64,000 bases of DNA from Clostridioides difficile (GCA_012955965.1 JABBZI010000013.1:1-64000), one strand, 5' to 3'; positions 46,459 to 56,122 are shown, counted from the stretch's first letter. A program made the numbers and translations. The notes: generated from the letters alone by a model not told the origin.

Positions 46459-46594
46459 AGACTTAAGTTTATAAAAAATTACATTAGTACACTTAATTCA
46501 AAAATACAACTTATGCTAATATAAATAGAACTATATTAACCTAATTTAAGAATTAAAAATAAACTATTATAATTTTTTTATAAACCTAAGTCTT
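46459..46594 (-). terminator. Leader terminator of ptsG overlapping the RAT
   Basis: On the minus strand AAGACTTAGGTTTATAAAAA (near 46571-46594) can pair with AAACTTAAGTCTT (46459-46480), followed by TTTTTTATTT. It is a long stem with an internal loop of about 90 bases, competing with the RAT hairpin. Confidence 0.6.
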
Positions 46595-46616
46595 GCCTGC
46601 ATCATCAGTAACAATC
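46585..46616 (-). promoter_or_regulatory. RAT (ribonucleic antiterminator) of ptsG leader
   Basis: On the minus strand GATTGTTACTG...CAGGCAAGACTTAG matches the RAT recognised by BglG/LicT/GlcT-type proteins. It overlaps the 5' arm of the leader terminator, the usual antitermination layout. Confidence 0.8.
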
Positions 46617-46656
46617 TTAATGTTTTAAAATTATTATTTTGTATTAAATTTTAAAT

Positions 46657-46686
46657 AATATATTAAACCTATGTACTTTGTATCAA
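46657..46686 (-). promoter_or_regulatory. Candidate sigma-A promoter for ptsG
   Basis: On the minus strand TTGATA (46681-46686) and TATATT (46657-46662) are separated by 18 bases, at the boundary with the antiterminator gene's 3' end and upstream of the RAT. Confidence 0.4.
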
Positions 46687-46697
46687 ATTACTATTTT

Positions 46698-47540
46698 TTA
46701 TGAATTCAATACAGATATAACTCTCTTGATATGTAGTGTTAAATACAGTAATTCATCTTGACTTACATAGTAATCGTAATTCTTTTCTACATGAGTTTTT
46801 ATTTTATATGCACAGTTATAATCTTTTTCATACTTTATTTTTATTATGTCTATAATTTCATTACTTGCATCATTTATTTCTTCCCTTTTTACCAAGCGAT
46901 TTGCAAAAAACTTCAGATGAGTAAGAAGCCTATCATAATTTATATCATCTTCTTTGAATTCAACTCTATAGTAATATCTTATAATATTGAGTATATCTTT
47001 TACAATTTTAGTAATTAATAGAGATTCCTTTGAACTTCCTTTATAATTTGAATTTACTACATGCATAGCTATAAAACCAGCTTCATCAAGTGGAAATTCT
47101 ACATTAAATTCTTTATTTATATAATCTACAGCCCATTTACCAATCTCATATTCTTTTTTATGTATTCTTTTTATTTCATGTAGTAAGTCATTCTTTATGG
47201 TTATATTTTCATTATATCTCTTAATTGCAAATGCAATATGGTCAGTAAGTGCTACATAAATATATTCATAAAGTTCAGTATTCAAAATTTCCTCTGCATA
47301 AGCAATTATATCTGTGCTAATCTCAAAAAATTTCTCATCAACCTGGCTTGCTAGTTTTCCAATTTTATCTACAAAATTTTCATCCTGTATTATAAAAGTT
47401 CTTTCAATTTTACTTTTGTCTACTTCTTGACCTTTCTTTCTCTGAAATCCAATTCCACATCCTGTTAATATCAATTCTTTTTTTATATTTTCATCTAGAA
47501 CCAATACAACATTATTATTATAAATTTGTTGAATAATCAT
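46698..47540 (-). CDS. PRD-containing transcription antiterminator (LicT/GlcT family)
   Basis: This 280-residue protein binds RAT RNA and prevents termination when its PTS sugar is available. An N-terminal CAT RNA-binding domain (MIIQQIYNNNVVLVLDENIKKELILTG...) is followed by two PRD domains with the phosphorylatable histidines, such as DHIAFAIKRY and LHEIKRIH in PRD1 and AMHVVNS and LTHLKFFANR in PRD2. The ATG at 47540 has GGGAGAG upstream; the longer frame begins at 47579. It lies directly upstream of ptsG, and its own leader carries a RAT and terminator, implying autoregulation. Confidence 0.92.
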   Translation of the reverse strand: MIIQQIYNNNVVLVLDENIKKELILTGCGIGFQRKKGQEVDKSKIERTFIIQDENFVDKIGKLASQVDEKFFEISTDIIAYAEEILNTELYEYIYVALTDHIAFAIKRYNENITIKNDLLHEIKRIHKKEYEIGKWAVDYINKEFNVEFPLDEAGFIAMHVVNSNYKGSSKESLLITKIVKDILNIIRYYYRVEFKEDDINYDRLLTHLKFFANRLVKREEINDASNEIIDIIKIKYEKDYNCAYKIKTHVEKNYDYYVSQDELLYLTLHIKRVISVLNS

Positions 47541-47584
47541 AATCAATATCTCTCCCAAAATACAAATTCCCTTATTCATAAAAA

Positions 47585-47630
47585 AACACCTAAATTAAGA
47601 TACAATTCACCTGTATATCTTAACTTAGGT
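47585..47630 (-). terminator. Leader terminator of the antiterminator gene
   Basis: Arms ACCTAAATTAAGATA (47588-47602) and TATCTTAACTTAGGT (47616-47630) pair with one mismatch and are followed on the minus strand by TTTTTTT. It overlaps the RAT. Confidence 0.8.
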
Positions 47631-47654
47631 ATTGCCTGCTTTCCAGTAACAATC
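47625..47654 (-). promoter_or_regulatory. RAT of the antiterminator gene leader
   Basis: On the minus strand GGATTGTTACTG, a short loop, and GCAGGCAATACC form a typical RAT. It is near-identical to that of ptsG in the core (GATTGTTACTG, CAGGCAA). Confidence 0.85.
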
Positions 47655-47698
47655 CAGTTTGTTAATGCTTATAAATATTGTATTCAATTTATGGTTTT

Positions 47699-47727
47699 AT
47701 TCTATTATAAATAAATATATCTGTCAA
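47699..47727 (-). promoter_or_regulatory. Sigma-A promoter for the antiterminator gene
   Basis: On the minus strand a perfect TTGACA (47722-47727) and TAGAAT (47699-47704) are separated by 17 bases, giving a leader of about 150 bases that includes the RAT and terminator. Confidence 0.7.
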
Positions 47728-47804
47728 GCAAATTATTGAAAACTATTTCCTATTTTTCCAGATTAATTTTAATGTCAAAGACCACACACTATATTCCATT
47801 GTTT

Positions 47805-49847
47805 TTATGATTCTATCATCATCATTTCATCATAAAGGATATTCTCCAATAATTCCTTAGCTACTTCTCTTGATATTTGTTTAGTTTCAACTAATTGTTG
47901 AACACTATCTCTTTCACTTTGGATTGCCATTAATCTGTAGTGTTCTACTTTCGCTTCAAATTTATCATCATTTTGAACCTTTCTAGTCAGCCAATTCAAA
48001 TAACGATTATAAAATCTGATTACTATTAAGGACTCATGTCTGTTGTTTTCATCAGTATTTTCATTTATATAAGACATAGCAGTTTTAGTAGAAAGTGCAT
48101 ATGCATGGTGAAATTCTTTAATTATTTCTTTATTTTCGGATATTATTTTTGTAATTTTTTCTTTTAGTTCTAATTTTACTTTTCTATCTATAATCCACAT
48201 ACTTATTTTTAACCTTGCAATCTTAAATATAGATTTCTGAACAGATTTTCTTGATTTTGTAATATAAAATCTATACAATTTAAATGCTCTGTCAGAAATT
48301 TTTCCATCTTCTAATAGTTTCTGAACAGCCAACAAACCTTGATGGTCTGCTTGTGCAATCATCATACTTATAAGTTTGTTATCCGGAGTATTTAATATTC
48401 CTTTTTCAGAGTCTACTAACTGTTCATTTAAATCATGTATAACTGGTTGCACTTCTTGTACTTTTTCATTGCTAAGTTTTAAAATAGCTTCTTTTAAAAT
48501 TAGTTGATACGCTTCTTTATCAGATAGTAAATGTTCTGATTCTTGTATATTATTTTTTAATAATCTTGGCAATAAAATTGTGGCCAGTATTAAACTTATA
48601 AGAATAACTTCTGATGATATAAATAAAACTGTATCTCTCATCGGAAATATATCTTTATTAGCTAGATAAAATGGTATGGACAGTGCAGTTGCTAGTGTAA
48701 AGGTACCATGAACACCACAAGTGGCAACTATTAATGAGTATTTACATCTAGAAATACTATCTTTTACAAGTTCTTCATTCTTAAAACCTAAAAATCCTAT
48801 AAAGAAATTATTTAATGGATTCTTTTTAGTCTTTATAAAAGAATCCTGCCACAAATATACACATATAAATCTTATTAAAAATAAAATAAGTACAATTAAA
48901 ACAGCAATAAAAGTCAATTTCAATGCCATATTTTCATTTTTAGTGCTAAGTCCTATATATATACTTGGTAATAAAAAACCAAGTAATGTAAATACAAACC
49001 CATTCAATACATACTCTAAAACATACCATGTATTGTCTGATATTATTCTTAGTTTAGTAGTTGTATTTTGTAAATGTTCTTTTTCAATTCCATGAGCTAT
49101 TCCTGCCATTACAACAGCTAGTATTCCAGATACACCCACTTCTTCTGCCACAAAATACACAAAAAGTGGAGTCATTATTTGTATAACTATTACCATTGGA
49201 ATTTCTTCCAGATTCCACTTATGTAAACTAAGTCTTATTTTTATAATTATGTATCCTAAGAGACTTCCTAATATTATTCCTCCAAAAGCAGTAATTATAA
49301 ATTGAATGCCTGCTTCTTTTATTGAAAATGCTCCTGTAACTGTGGCAAGTACTGCTACTTTAAATGCTACTACTCCAGCAGCGTCATTTAATAGAGATTC
49401 ACCTTCAAGTATATTCATCATATTTTTAGGAAAATCCAATCCCTGCGTGATTGATTTTACTGCCACTAAATCAGTTGGAGATATCACTGCTGCCAAAGCA
49501 AATGAAACTGACAGAGGCATCTCAGGAATAAGAAAATGTATAAAAATTCCACCTGCAAATACTGTTGTAAGAACTAGTCCAAATGCAAGAAGTAAAATTG
49601 GTTTTCTAAGTTCCAACAACTCTTTTCTCGACACATTTTGCCCTTCACTAAATAATAAGGGAGCTATTATACATATTACAAATATTTCTGGATTAAATGA
49701 AAATGAAAATTTAAATGGCAAAATAGACAATATTACACCCAATACAATTTGATATATTGCAAGAGGAATATTGTTCCACTTTTTGCTAAGTACAGTTGAA
49801 ATTGTCGTACAAACCAATAACCCTAATAATGTTACTAAAATTGACAT
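47805..49847 (-). CDS. Na+/H+ antiporter (CPA1/NhaP-like)
   Basis: This 680-residue protein has about twelve membrane segments (residues 1-about 430) with CPA1 signatures LAFGLVLTTVFAGGI, AAVISPTDLVAV and GESLLNDAAGVVAF, including the paired acidic residues of the ion site. A large cytoplasmic C-terminal domain of about 240 residues follows, rich in alpha-helix and acidic residues. It probably exports Na+ or K+ for protons. The ATG at 49847 is chosen because AAAGGGGGG lies just upstream; the longer frame starts at 49895. It is monocistronic. Confidence 0.9.
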   Translation of the reverse strand: MSILVTLLGLLVCTTISTVLSKKWNNIPLAIYQIVLGVILSILPFKFSFSFNPEIFVICIIAPLLFSEGQNVSRKELLELRKPILLLAFGLVLTTVFAGGIFIHFLIPEMPLSVSFALAAVISPTDLVAVKSITQGLDFPKNMMNILEGESLLNDAAGVVAFKVAVLATVTGAFSIKEAGIQFIITAFGGIILGSLLGYIIIKIRLSLHKWNLEEIPMVIVIQIMTPLFVYFVAEEVGVSGILAVVMAGIAHGIEKEHLQNTTTKLRIISDNTWYVLEYVLNGFVFTLLGFLLPSIYIGLSTKNENMALKLTFIAVLIVLILFLIRFICVYLWQDSFIKTKKNPLNNFFIGFLGFKNEELVKDSISRCKYSLIVATCGVHGTFTLATALSIPFYLANKDIFPMRDTVLFISSEVILISLILATILLPRLLKNNIQESEHLLSDKEAYQLILKEAILKLSNEKVQEVQPVIHDLNEQLVDSEKGILNTPDNKLISMMIAQADHQGLLAVQKLLEDGKISDRAFKLYRFYITKSRKSVQKSIFKIARLKISMWIIDRKVKLELKEKITKIISENKEIIKEFHHAYALSTKTAMSYINENTDENNRHESLIVIRFYNRYLNWLTRKVQNDDKFEAKVEHYRLMAIQSERDSVQQLVETKQISREVAKELLENILYDEMMMIES

Positions 49848-50098
49848 GCCTACCCCCCTTTTTAAGAAATTATACATCAATTGAACTTCTATCAAATATT
49901 TTAATATCTCTAGTTTAATATGAAATCCAACTAATAAAATTTTTATTTTATTCTATTATTCTTATTATAATATGTCAAACTTATTTCTAAAAAACTTAAA
50001 GCTAGTATTATCATTTAACTGATATGTAGTTGAAAAATTAATAGTCCATTTCAAATAAGATTAAATTTTTTTATTTCTATTGTTATTTAAATAACATA

Positions 50099-51001
50099 TT
50101 ATATTTTCTTTTTACTAAAGAAATCTATAATAAATTTAAATACATGTTCATCTACATGACTATAGCGTTCTTTCTTAGGTCTACATAATACAACTTTCCA
50201 TGTAATGGGATGATTAAATGGTCTTTCTATAATTTTACTATTCTCAAAGAAATCATGGACTGGCGATGGTAGAATGGTTATAAAGTCAGAGTTTGTAGTT
50301 GATAATAATAAAAAATCCCATGAACCAGACATGATATATCTTTTTAATTTAACGTTTTCATCTGTAAATTTTTGCATTAACTTATGATGTATCATAAAAG
50401 TAGAATTAAATATTGCAAGCAACTGCTCATTCAAATCGTTCCAGTCTATCTTATTTTTTTTAGCAAGTGGATGATTTACATTTAAAAAAGCTGTAAGTTC
50501 ATCTTCTTGAAGCACATGTTCAGTTACTACACTTTTATCAATTTTATGTGGATGTAACAATACTGCATAATCTAATTCTTGTAAGATAAGCATTCTACTT
50601 AAATCATATGCCCCCTTCTCTACTATATCAAATTCTATATCTGGATTGTTTGCAACTAATTGTGCAACTACATCTGAAAAGGCTATTCCAAGTATAAGTG
50701 GAGGTATTCCTATTCTAACTTTACCTTTAAATTGAACTGAATCTTCCCTTAAATCTTCCATCATGTTTTTGTATTCATTTATAATATGTTCTGCATTTAC
50801 ATAAAATCTTTCTCCTGCTGGCGTTAATCCATTTAACCTGCCTTTGTACCTCTCAAATAAGTATACATCTTCACTCTCTTCAAAATTTTTAATGATTTGA
50901 CTTAGTGCTGGTTGAGATATGTGAAGTGTCTTAGATGCTATTGATAAATTAAAACCAGATTTCACTATCTCAACAAAATATTTTAATTGTTTTATATCCA
51001 T
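50099..51001 (-). CDS. LysR family regulator of the acetoacetate/3-hydroxybutyrate module
   Basis: The 300-residue LysR protein has an N-terminal helix-turn-helix (MDIKQLKYFVEIVKSGFN ... IASKTLHISQPALSQIIKNFEE) and a C-terminal effector-binding domain (KVRIGIPPLILGI ... ITILPSPVHDFF). It is divergent from the thiolase gene, with a dyad at 51043-51067 that fits an LTTR site. The expected role is to control the thiolase-atoDA-dehydrogenase-permease run in response to a short-chain acid, but the effector is not known. Confidence 0.9.
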   Translation of the reverse strand: MDIKQLKYFVEIVKSGFNLSIASKTLHISQPALSQIIKNFEESEDVYLFERYKGRLNGLTPAGERFYVNAEHIINEYKNMMEDLREDSVQFKGKVRIGIPPLILGIAFSDVVAQLVANNPDIEFDIVEKGAYDLSRMLILQELDYAVLLHPHKIDKSVVTEHVLQEDELTAFLNVNHPLAKKNKIDWNDLNEQLLAIFNSTFMIHHKLMQKFTDENVKLKRYIMSGSWDFLLLSTTNSDFITILPSPVHDFFENSKIIERPFNHPITWKVVLCRPKKERYSHVDEHVFKFIIDFFSKKKI

Positions 51002-51352
51002 TTTAAACCACCTTTCTCAAAAGTATAGTTTAGATTATATTTTTCTTATAGTAATATTCTATAGGAAAATCAACATAATTTCATTAATATTTTAACAAAA
51101 TATTTTTCTAAATATGATATAAATTTTTGTTCTATAAATTTTTCTTATACACTATATAAAAAATTAGACTTAGACAAAACACTTTTTTCGCCGTAATCTA
51201 TAATTAGAAACAGGAAAACCTAAAGCATTAGAAATAAAAATAATTGAAATGCTTAAAAGCAAGCTTGTATTAAAAGTACTTTATTATAGTTTTCCATATT
51301 TTTTTTATTCAGAAAATTTTTAATTATCATTCAAGAAAGGTAGCTATTAGAC
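51002..51352. promoter_or_regulatory. Divergent LysR/thiolase control region
   Basis: This 351-base AT-rich region holds a LysR-type dyad (51043-51067) and a partial second copy (51130-51149). No strong sigma-A promoter is clear for either direction. The short inverted repeat around 51223-51256 is weak. No gene is seen. Confidence 0.55.
51043..51067. promoter_or_regulatory. Candidate LysR-type operator
   Basis: TTCTTATAG (51043-51051) and CTATAGGAA (51059-51067) form an inverted repeat around a 7-base centre, matching the ATAG-N7-CTAT form of LTTR sites, just upstream of the LysR start. Confidence 0.55.
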
Positions 51353-52531
51353 ATGAGAGATGTAGTAATCGTATCAGCAGTCAGAACACCTATAGGCAGT
51401 TTTGGAGGAGTATTTAAAAATACTTCTGCTGTTCAACTTGGAACCACCGCTATTAAAGGAGCGATATCACGTATAGGTCTTAATTTATCTGAAATAGATG
51501 AAGTAATAATTGGAAATGTATTACAAGCAGGACTTGGACAAAATGTCTCTAGACAAATTGCTATAAACGCAGGTATACCAAATTCTATCCCAAGTTATAC
51601 AGTAAATAAATTATGTGGCTCAGGACTTAAAAGTGTCCAGTTAGCTGCTCAATCAATCACATCTGGAGAAAATGATGTAGTCATTGCAGGTGGTACTGAA
51701 AATATGAGTCAAGCTCCTTATATTGTTCCAACAGCTCGCTTCGGTAGTAAGATGGGCAATACAACTATGGTAGATAGTATGCTAACTGATGGTCTTATTG
51801 ACGCTTTCAATCAGTACCATATGGGGATAACTGCCGAAAATATTGCCACTAAATTTGAATTTACTAGAGAAATGCAAGATAAACTAGCATTAGAAAGTCA
51901 GAACAAAGCTGAAAAAGCTATAAAAAACAATCGTTTTAAAGATGAAATCGTTCCAGTAGATATTTTAGTACGCCATGGTAAAGTAGAGACTATTGATACA
52001 GATGAATATCCTAAGTTAGGTATAACACTTGAAGGTTTATCCAAACTTAATCCTGCCTTCAAAAAAGATGGTACTGTAACAGCTGGAAATGCATCAGGTA
52101 TTAATGATGGTGCAGCTATGTTGATATTAATGAGTCAACAAAAAGCAGATGAGCTAGGAATTAAACCACTTGCTAAAATAAAATCATATGCATCAGCTGG
52201 TGTTGAACCTGAAATAATGGGGACTGGTCCAATCCCTGCAACTAGGAAAGCACTAGAAAAAGCTGGACTTAATATTAATGATATTGACTTAATAGAAGCA
52301 AATGAAGCATTTGCTGCTCAATCACTAGCTGTTAAAAATGAACTTCAAATAGATTCTTCGAAATTAAATGTTAATGGTGGTGCAATAGCATTAGGACATC
52401 CAATAGGTGCAAGTGGTGCTAGAATACTTGTTACCCTACTTTATGAAATGCAAAAACGTAAAGCTAAAACTGGTCTTGCAACACTTTGTATCGGTGGTGG
52501 TCAAGGAATATCAATGGTGGTTTCACGATAG
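51353..52531 (+). CDS. thlA: Acetyl-CoA acetyltransferase (thiolase)
   Basis: Thiolase interconverts acetoacetyl-CoA and two acetyl-CoA. The 392-residue protein has the nucleophilic cysteine in [11 protein letters not shown], the histidine in [18 protein letters not shown] and the second cysteine in [19 protein letters not shown] precedes the ATG. It starts a same-direction run with CoA-transferase, 3-hydroxybutyrate dehydrogenase and permease genes, placing it in acetoacetate breakdown here. The symbol is by family; the strain may carry other thiolases elsewhere. Confidence 0.94.
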   Translation: MRDVVIVSAVRTPIGSFGGVFKNTSAVQLGTTAIKGAISRIGLNLSEIDEVIIGNVLQAGLGQNVSRQIAINAGIPNSIPSYTVNKLCGSGLKSVQLAAQSITSGENDVVIAGGTENMSQAPYIVPTARFGSKMGNTTMVDSMLTDGLIDAFNQYHMGITAENIATKFEFTREMQDKLALESQNKAEKAIKNNRFKDEIVPVDILVRHGKVETIDTDEYPKLGITLEGLSKLNPAFKKDGTVTAGNASGINDGAAMLILMSQQKADELGIKPLAKIKSYASAGVEPEIMGTGPIPATRKALEKAGLNINDIDLIEANEAFAAQSLAVKNELQIDSSKLNVNGGAIALGHPIGASGARILVTLLYEMQKRKAKTGLATLCIGGGQGISMVVSR

Positions 52532-52539
52532 GAGGAAAT

Positions 52540-53196
52540 ATGAATAAAATAGTTAGCATCAATGAAGCTCTATCTCATGTAAAAGATGGAGATACAATAA
52601 TGGTTGGTGGATTCATGGCTAATGGTTCACCAGAAAATTTGATTGATTATTTATGTAATAAAAATATAAAAGATTTAACATTAATTTGTAATGATACTGG
52701 CTTTATTGACAAAGGCGTTGGAAAAATGGTTGTAAACAAACAATTCAAAAAGATAATTGCTTCCCATATAGGATTAAATAAAGAAACAGGTAGACAAATG
52801 AACAATAATGAAACAGATGTTGAGTTGGTTCCTCAAGGAACTCTCGCTGAACAAATACGTTCAGCTGGTTATGGTTTGGGAGGTATATTAACACCTACTG
52901 GTATTGGTACTCTTGTTGAAGAAGGAAAACAAAAAATTGTAGTAGATGATAAAGAATACCTTCTTGAAAAACCAATTCATGCAGATGTCGCTCTTCTATT
53001 TGCATCAAAGGTTGATAAGGCAGGAAATCTAGTTTATAAGGGTTCTATGAACAATTTTAATAATTTAATGGCCTCAGCTGCCAAAATTACAGTAGTTGAA
53101 GCAGATGAAATCGTTGAAATTGGTAATATTGACCCAAATGAAGTTACTACACCAGGTATTTTTGTGAATTACATCGTTGAAGGAGGTAATTTATAA
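52540..53196 (+). CDS. atoD: Acetoacetyl-CoA:acetate CoA-transferase subunit A
   Basis: This 218-residue alpha subunit activates acetoacetate by transferring CoA, with the beta subunit. Family motifs include [21 protein letters not shown], the [13 protein letters not shown] loop and [20 protein letters not shown] precedes the ATG at 52540, 9 bases after the thiolase stop; the longer frame (52486) overlaps the thiolase and is not used. Its stop overlaps the start of subunit B by one base. Confidence 0.93.
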   Translation: MNKIVSINEALSHVKDGDTIMVGGFMANGSPENLIDYLCNKNIKDLTLICNDTGFIDKGVGKMVVNKQFKKIIASHIGLNKETGRQMNNNETDVELVPQGTLAEQIRSAGYGLGGILTPTGIGTLVEEGKQKIVVDDKEYLLEKPIHADVALLFASKVDKAGNLVYKGSMNNFNNLMASAAKITVVEADEIVEIGNIDPNEVTTPGIFVNYIVEGGNL

Positions 53197-53861
53197 TGGA
53201 TAAATTAGAAATACAAGAATATATTGCAAATAGAGTTTCTAAAGAATTAAAAGATGGAGCTGTTGTAAACCTTGGCATAGGTCTACCAACTAAAGTAGCA
53301 AATTATATTCCAGATGATGTAAACGTTATCTTGCAATCTGAGAATGGTTTTCTAGGTTTAGGAGTAGCTGAAGACGGCAATTTAAGTGATGAAACTATTG
53401 TAAATGCTGGTGGCCAGCCAGTTACGATACTTCCTGGCGGATGTTTCTTTGATAGTGCTACATCTTTTGGAATAATTAGAGGAGGCCATGTAGATATAAC
53501 AGTTCTTGGTGCACTTCAAGTTGATAAATATGGCAATATAGCAAACTATATGATTCCAGGCAAGATGGTTCCAGGTATGGGTGGAGCTATGGACCTAGTA
53601 ACTGGTGCTAAGAAAGTTATTGTAGCAATGGAACATACTTCAAAAGGTTCTGCAAAAATATTAAATAATTGCACTCTTCCACTTACTGCAACCAATGCTA
53701 TAGATTTGATAGTTACCGAAATGGGAGTTATGGAAGTTACATCAGATGGGATTTTACTTAAGGAAATAAATCCTGCTTTTACATTAGATGATGTTATTTC
53801 CGCTACTGAAGCACCTTTAATATTATCAGACTCATTAGAGGGAAACATATCAGTTGTTTAA
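53196..53861 (+). CDS. atoA: Acetoacetyl-CoA:acetate CoA-transferase subunit B
   Basis: This 221-residue beta subunit carries the catalytic glutamate in [10 protein letters not shown] and the [10 protein letters not shown] and [21 protein letters not shown] motifs. The ATG overlaps the subunit A stop by one base (TAATG), ensuring coupled translation. Together the pair converts acetoacetate plus acetyl-CoA to acetoacetyl-CoA, feeding the thiolase. Confidence 0.94.
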   Translation: MDKLEIQEYIANRVSKELKDGAVVNLGIGLPTKVANYIPDDVNVILQSENGFLGLGVAEDGNLSDETIVNAGGQPVTILPGGCFFDSATSFGIIRGGHVDITVLGALQVDKYGNIANYMIPGKMVPGMGGAMDLVTGAKKVIVAMEHTSKGSAKILNNCTLPLTATNAIDLIVTEMGVMEVTSDGILLKEINPAFTLDDVISATEAPLILSDSLEGNISVV

Positions 53862-53949
53862 AGTAATTAAAAATAAAAATGTATTAGATGCAAATTTATA
53901 TTATTTAAAATATTAATATAAAAATAAAATAAAATTGGAGGAAATGAAA

Positions 53950-54726
53950 ATGGTTAAAGACAAAGTTGTATTCGTAACAGGAGCTGCAAGCGGAATAGGT
54001 AAACAAATAGCTGAATCATTTTTAAAAAGTGGTGCTAAAGTAATGTTTTCTGATATAAATCAAGAAGCTTTAGACAAGGTCACAACAGAGCTACAAAAAG
54101 AAGGCTATGATTGTATGAATGTAAAGTGTGATGTAACTAAAGAAGAAGAAATTAACCAAGCTATAGACAAAACTGTTGAAAAGTACGGTAGATTAGACAT
54201 ATTAATAAATAATGCTGGACTTCAACATGTTTCTATGATAGAAGATTTCCCAACTGATAAATTTGAATTTATGATAAAAATAATGCTAACAGCACCTTTT
54301 ATAGCTACTAAAAAAGTATTCCCTATAATGAAAAAACAAGGCTTTGGTCGTATAATAAATATGGCTTCTATCAACGGTGTAATAGGATTTGCTGGTAAAG
54401 CTGCTTATAACTCAGCAAAACATGGACTTATAGGATTGACAAAAGTTGCTGCCCTTGAAGCTGCTGATTCTGGTATAACAGTTAATGCTTTATGCCCTGG
54501 ATATGTAGACACTCCGCTTGTTAGAGGTCAGTTTAATGACCTTTCAAAAACTCGTAATATACCATTAGAAAATGTCTTGGAAGAAGTTTTATATCCACTT
54601 GTACCACAAAAACGTCTATTAGATGTTCAAGAAATTGCAGATTATGCTATGTTCTTAGCAAGTGATAAAGCTAAAGGAATTACAGGACAAGCTTGCCTAC
54701 TAGATGGAGGATATACTGCACAGTAG
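53950..54726 (+). CDS. 3-hydroxybutyrate dehydrogenase (SDR)
   Basis: The 258-residue short-chain dehydrogenase has the cofactor motif TGAASGIGK, NNAGLQH, the catalytic serine region NMASINGVIG and YNSAKHGLIGL with the catalytic Tyr-Lys pair. Sequence and the neighbours point to D-3-hydroxybutyrate dehydrogenase, which oxidises 3-hydroxybutyrate to acetoacetate. The ATG at 53950 has GGAGG 8 bases upstream; the ATG at 53944 is too close to it. It follows atoA by 88 bases and precedes the permease. Confidence 0.9.
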   Translation: MVKDKVVFVTGAASGIGKQIAESFLKSGAKVMFSDINQEALDKVTTELQKEGYDCMNVKCDVTKEEEINQAIDKTVEKYGRLDILINNAGLQHVSMIEDFPTDKFEFMIKIMLTAPFIATKKVFPIMKKQGFGRIINMASINGVIGFAGKAAYNSAKHGLIGLTKVAALEAADSGITVNALCPGYVDTPLVRGQFNDLSKTRNIPLENVLEEVLYPLVPQKRLLDVQEIADYAMFLASDKAKGITGQACLLDGGYTAQ

Positions 54727-54738
54727 TTATTATATTTA

Positions 54739-54765
54739 GGGCTTGAAGAAACTATTCTTCAAGTC
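54739..54765 (+). terminator. Hairpin between dehydrogenase and permease
   Basis: GGGCTTGAAGAA (54739-54750) and TTCTTCAAGTCC (54755-54766) pair with one G-T. The following TTCTACT tail is weak, so it may be a partial terminator or an mRNA-processing signal. Confidence 0.5.
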
Positions 54766-54787
54766 CTTCTACTAAGGAGGGATATTT

Positions 54788-56122
54788 ATGAGTATCATCG
54801 CACCAATTGGTATAATTATTGGTATCATAGCTATTATATATTTTTCAGTTAAAGAAATTCATATAACTATAGCTGCTCCAATAGCAACCTTAATAGTTGT
54901 TCTTTTAAATAAAATGGATGTTGTAACATCGATGCTAGGTGCTGGCAAAAACAATTACATGGGGGCACTTGGAAATTATATAATGAGCTATTTTGCAATA
55001 TTCTTATTAGGCTCAATACTTGCTAAATTTATGGAAGAAAGTGGGGCCACTGTATCTATAGCAGATTTTATTTTAAATAAATTTGGCTCTAAACATCCTT
55101 ATAGAGTACTAGTTGCTATATTTATAGTAAGCTTTATATTGACATATGGTGGTATAAGTTTATTTGTAGTTATGTTTGCAGTCATTCCACTTGCAAGAAC
55201 TCTATTTAAAAAACTTGATATTTCTTGGAACCTCATTCAAATACCTCTTTGGCTTGGAATTGCGACAATTACTATGACTATGATTCCTGGAACACCAGCC
55301 ATTCAAAATGTTATTCCTATTCAATATCTAAATACTTCTCTTACTGCAGCTATTATACCAAGTATTGCTGGAAGTATAGGTTGTGCTATATTTGGACTTG
55401 CCTACATGAAATACGCTCTGAACAAAAGTATTAAAAAGGGTGAAACTTATGCAACTTACACTTCGGAATCAGAAGAAGAATCTATAGATAGAGAATTACC
55501 AGGATTTTTTGCAAGTATCTTTCCTCTATTAGCACTTGTAATTATAGCAATAGTTGGAAGTACTTTTGGTTCAGAGTTTTTGAAAAAAAATATAATTTAC
55601 ATAGCTTTAATAGTTGCAATTATTCTATCTGCCTTTTTATTCCGTAAATTTTTATCATCCAAGATACAGACATTGAGTATAGGAGCTAGTGGTTCTATTG
55701 GACCTATATTTGCTACATCTTCTGCTGTTGCATTTGGAGCAGTAATAATGACTGCACCAGGTTTTAATGTATTCAGCAAACTTATTATGTCAATACCTGG
55801 AAGCCCACTTATAAGTCTTACTGTATTAACTTCAACAATGTCAGCAATAACAGGTTCATCTTCTGGTGCATTAGGAATAGTAATGCCAAACTTTGCAGAT
55901 TATTATTTAAGCACTGGTCTGAACCCAGAGTTAATCCACCGTGTTGCTACAATAGCGTCAAATATATTGACTATAGTTCCACAAAGTGGTGTTTTTCTTA
56001 CTTTCTTAAGTTTATCTAAATTAACACATAAAACTGGATTTAAAGAAACTTTCATTGTAGTTGCAGTTGGCTCATTAATAGCAGAAATTATCGTAATTAC
56101 ATTAGGATTACTAATGTATTAA
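54788..56122 (+). CDS. GntP-family short-chain hydroxyacid/ketoacid permease
   Basis: The 444-residue membrane protein has about twelve segments and fits the GntP/CitMHS-like family that includes 3-hydroxybutyrate permeases. Patterns such as AIFLLGSILAKFMEESGATVSIADF, VSFILTYGGISLFVVMFAV and TGSSSGALGIVMPNFADYY support this. AAGGAGGG precedes the ATG. Its place after 3-hydroxybutyrate dehydrogenase and the CoA-transferase indicates uptake of 3-hydroxybutyrate or acetoacetate. A strong terminator follows. Confidence 0.85.
   Translation: MSIIAPIGIIIGIIAIIYFSVKEIHITIAAPIATLIVVLLNKMDVVTSMLGAGKNNYMGALGNYIMSYFAIFLLGSILAKFMEESGATVSIADFILNKFGSKHPYRVLVAIFIVSFILTYGGISLFVVMFAVIPLARTLFKKLDISWNLIQIPLWLGIATITMTMIPGTPAIQNVIPIQYLNTSLTAAIIPSIAGSIGCAIFGLAYMKYALNKSIKKGETYATYTSESEEESIDRELPGFFASIFPLLALVIIAIVGSTFGSEFLKKNIIYIALIVAIILSAFLFRKFLSSKIQTLSIGASGSIGPIFATSSAVAFGAVIMTAPGFNVFSKLIMSIPGSPLISLTVLTSTMSAITGSSSGALGIVMPNFADYYLSTGLNPELIHRVATIASNILTIVPQSGVFLTFLSLSKLTHKTGFKETFIVVAVGSLIAEIIVITLGLLMY

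Noticed and set aside
51223-51256. Weak inverted repeat AAGCATT/AATGCTT before the thiolase
   Set aside because: Arms are short with a long loop, no tail, and no known regulator pattern.
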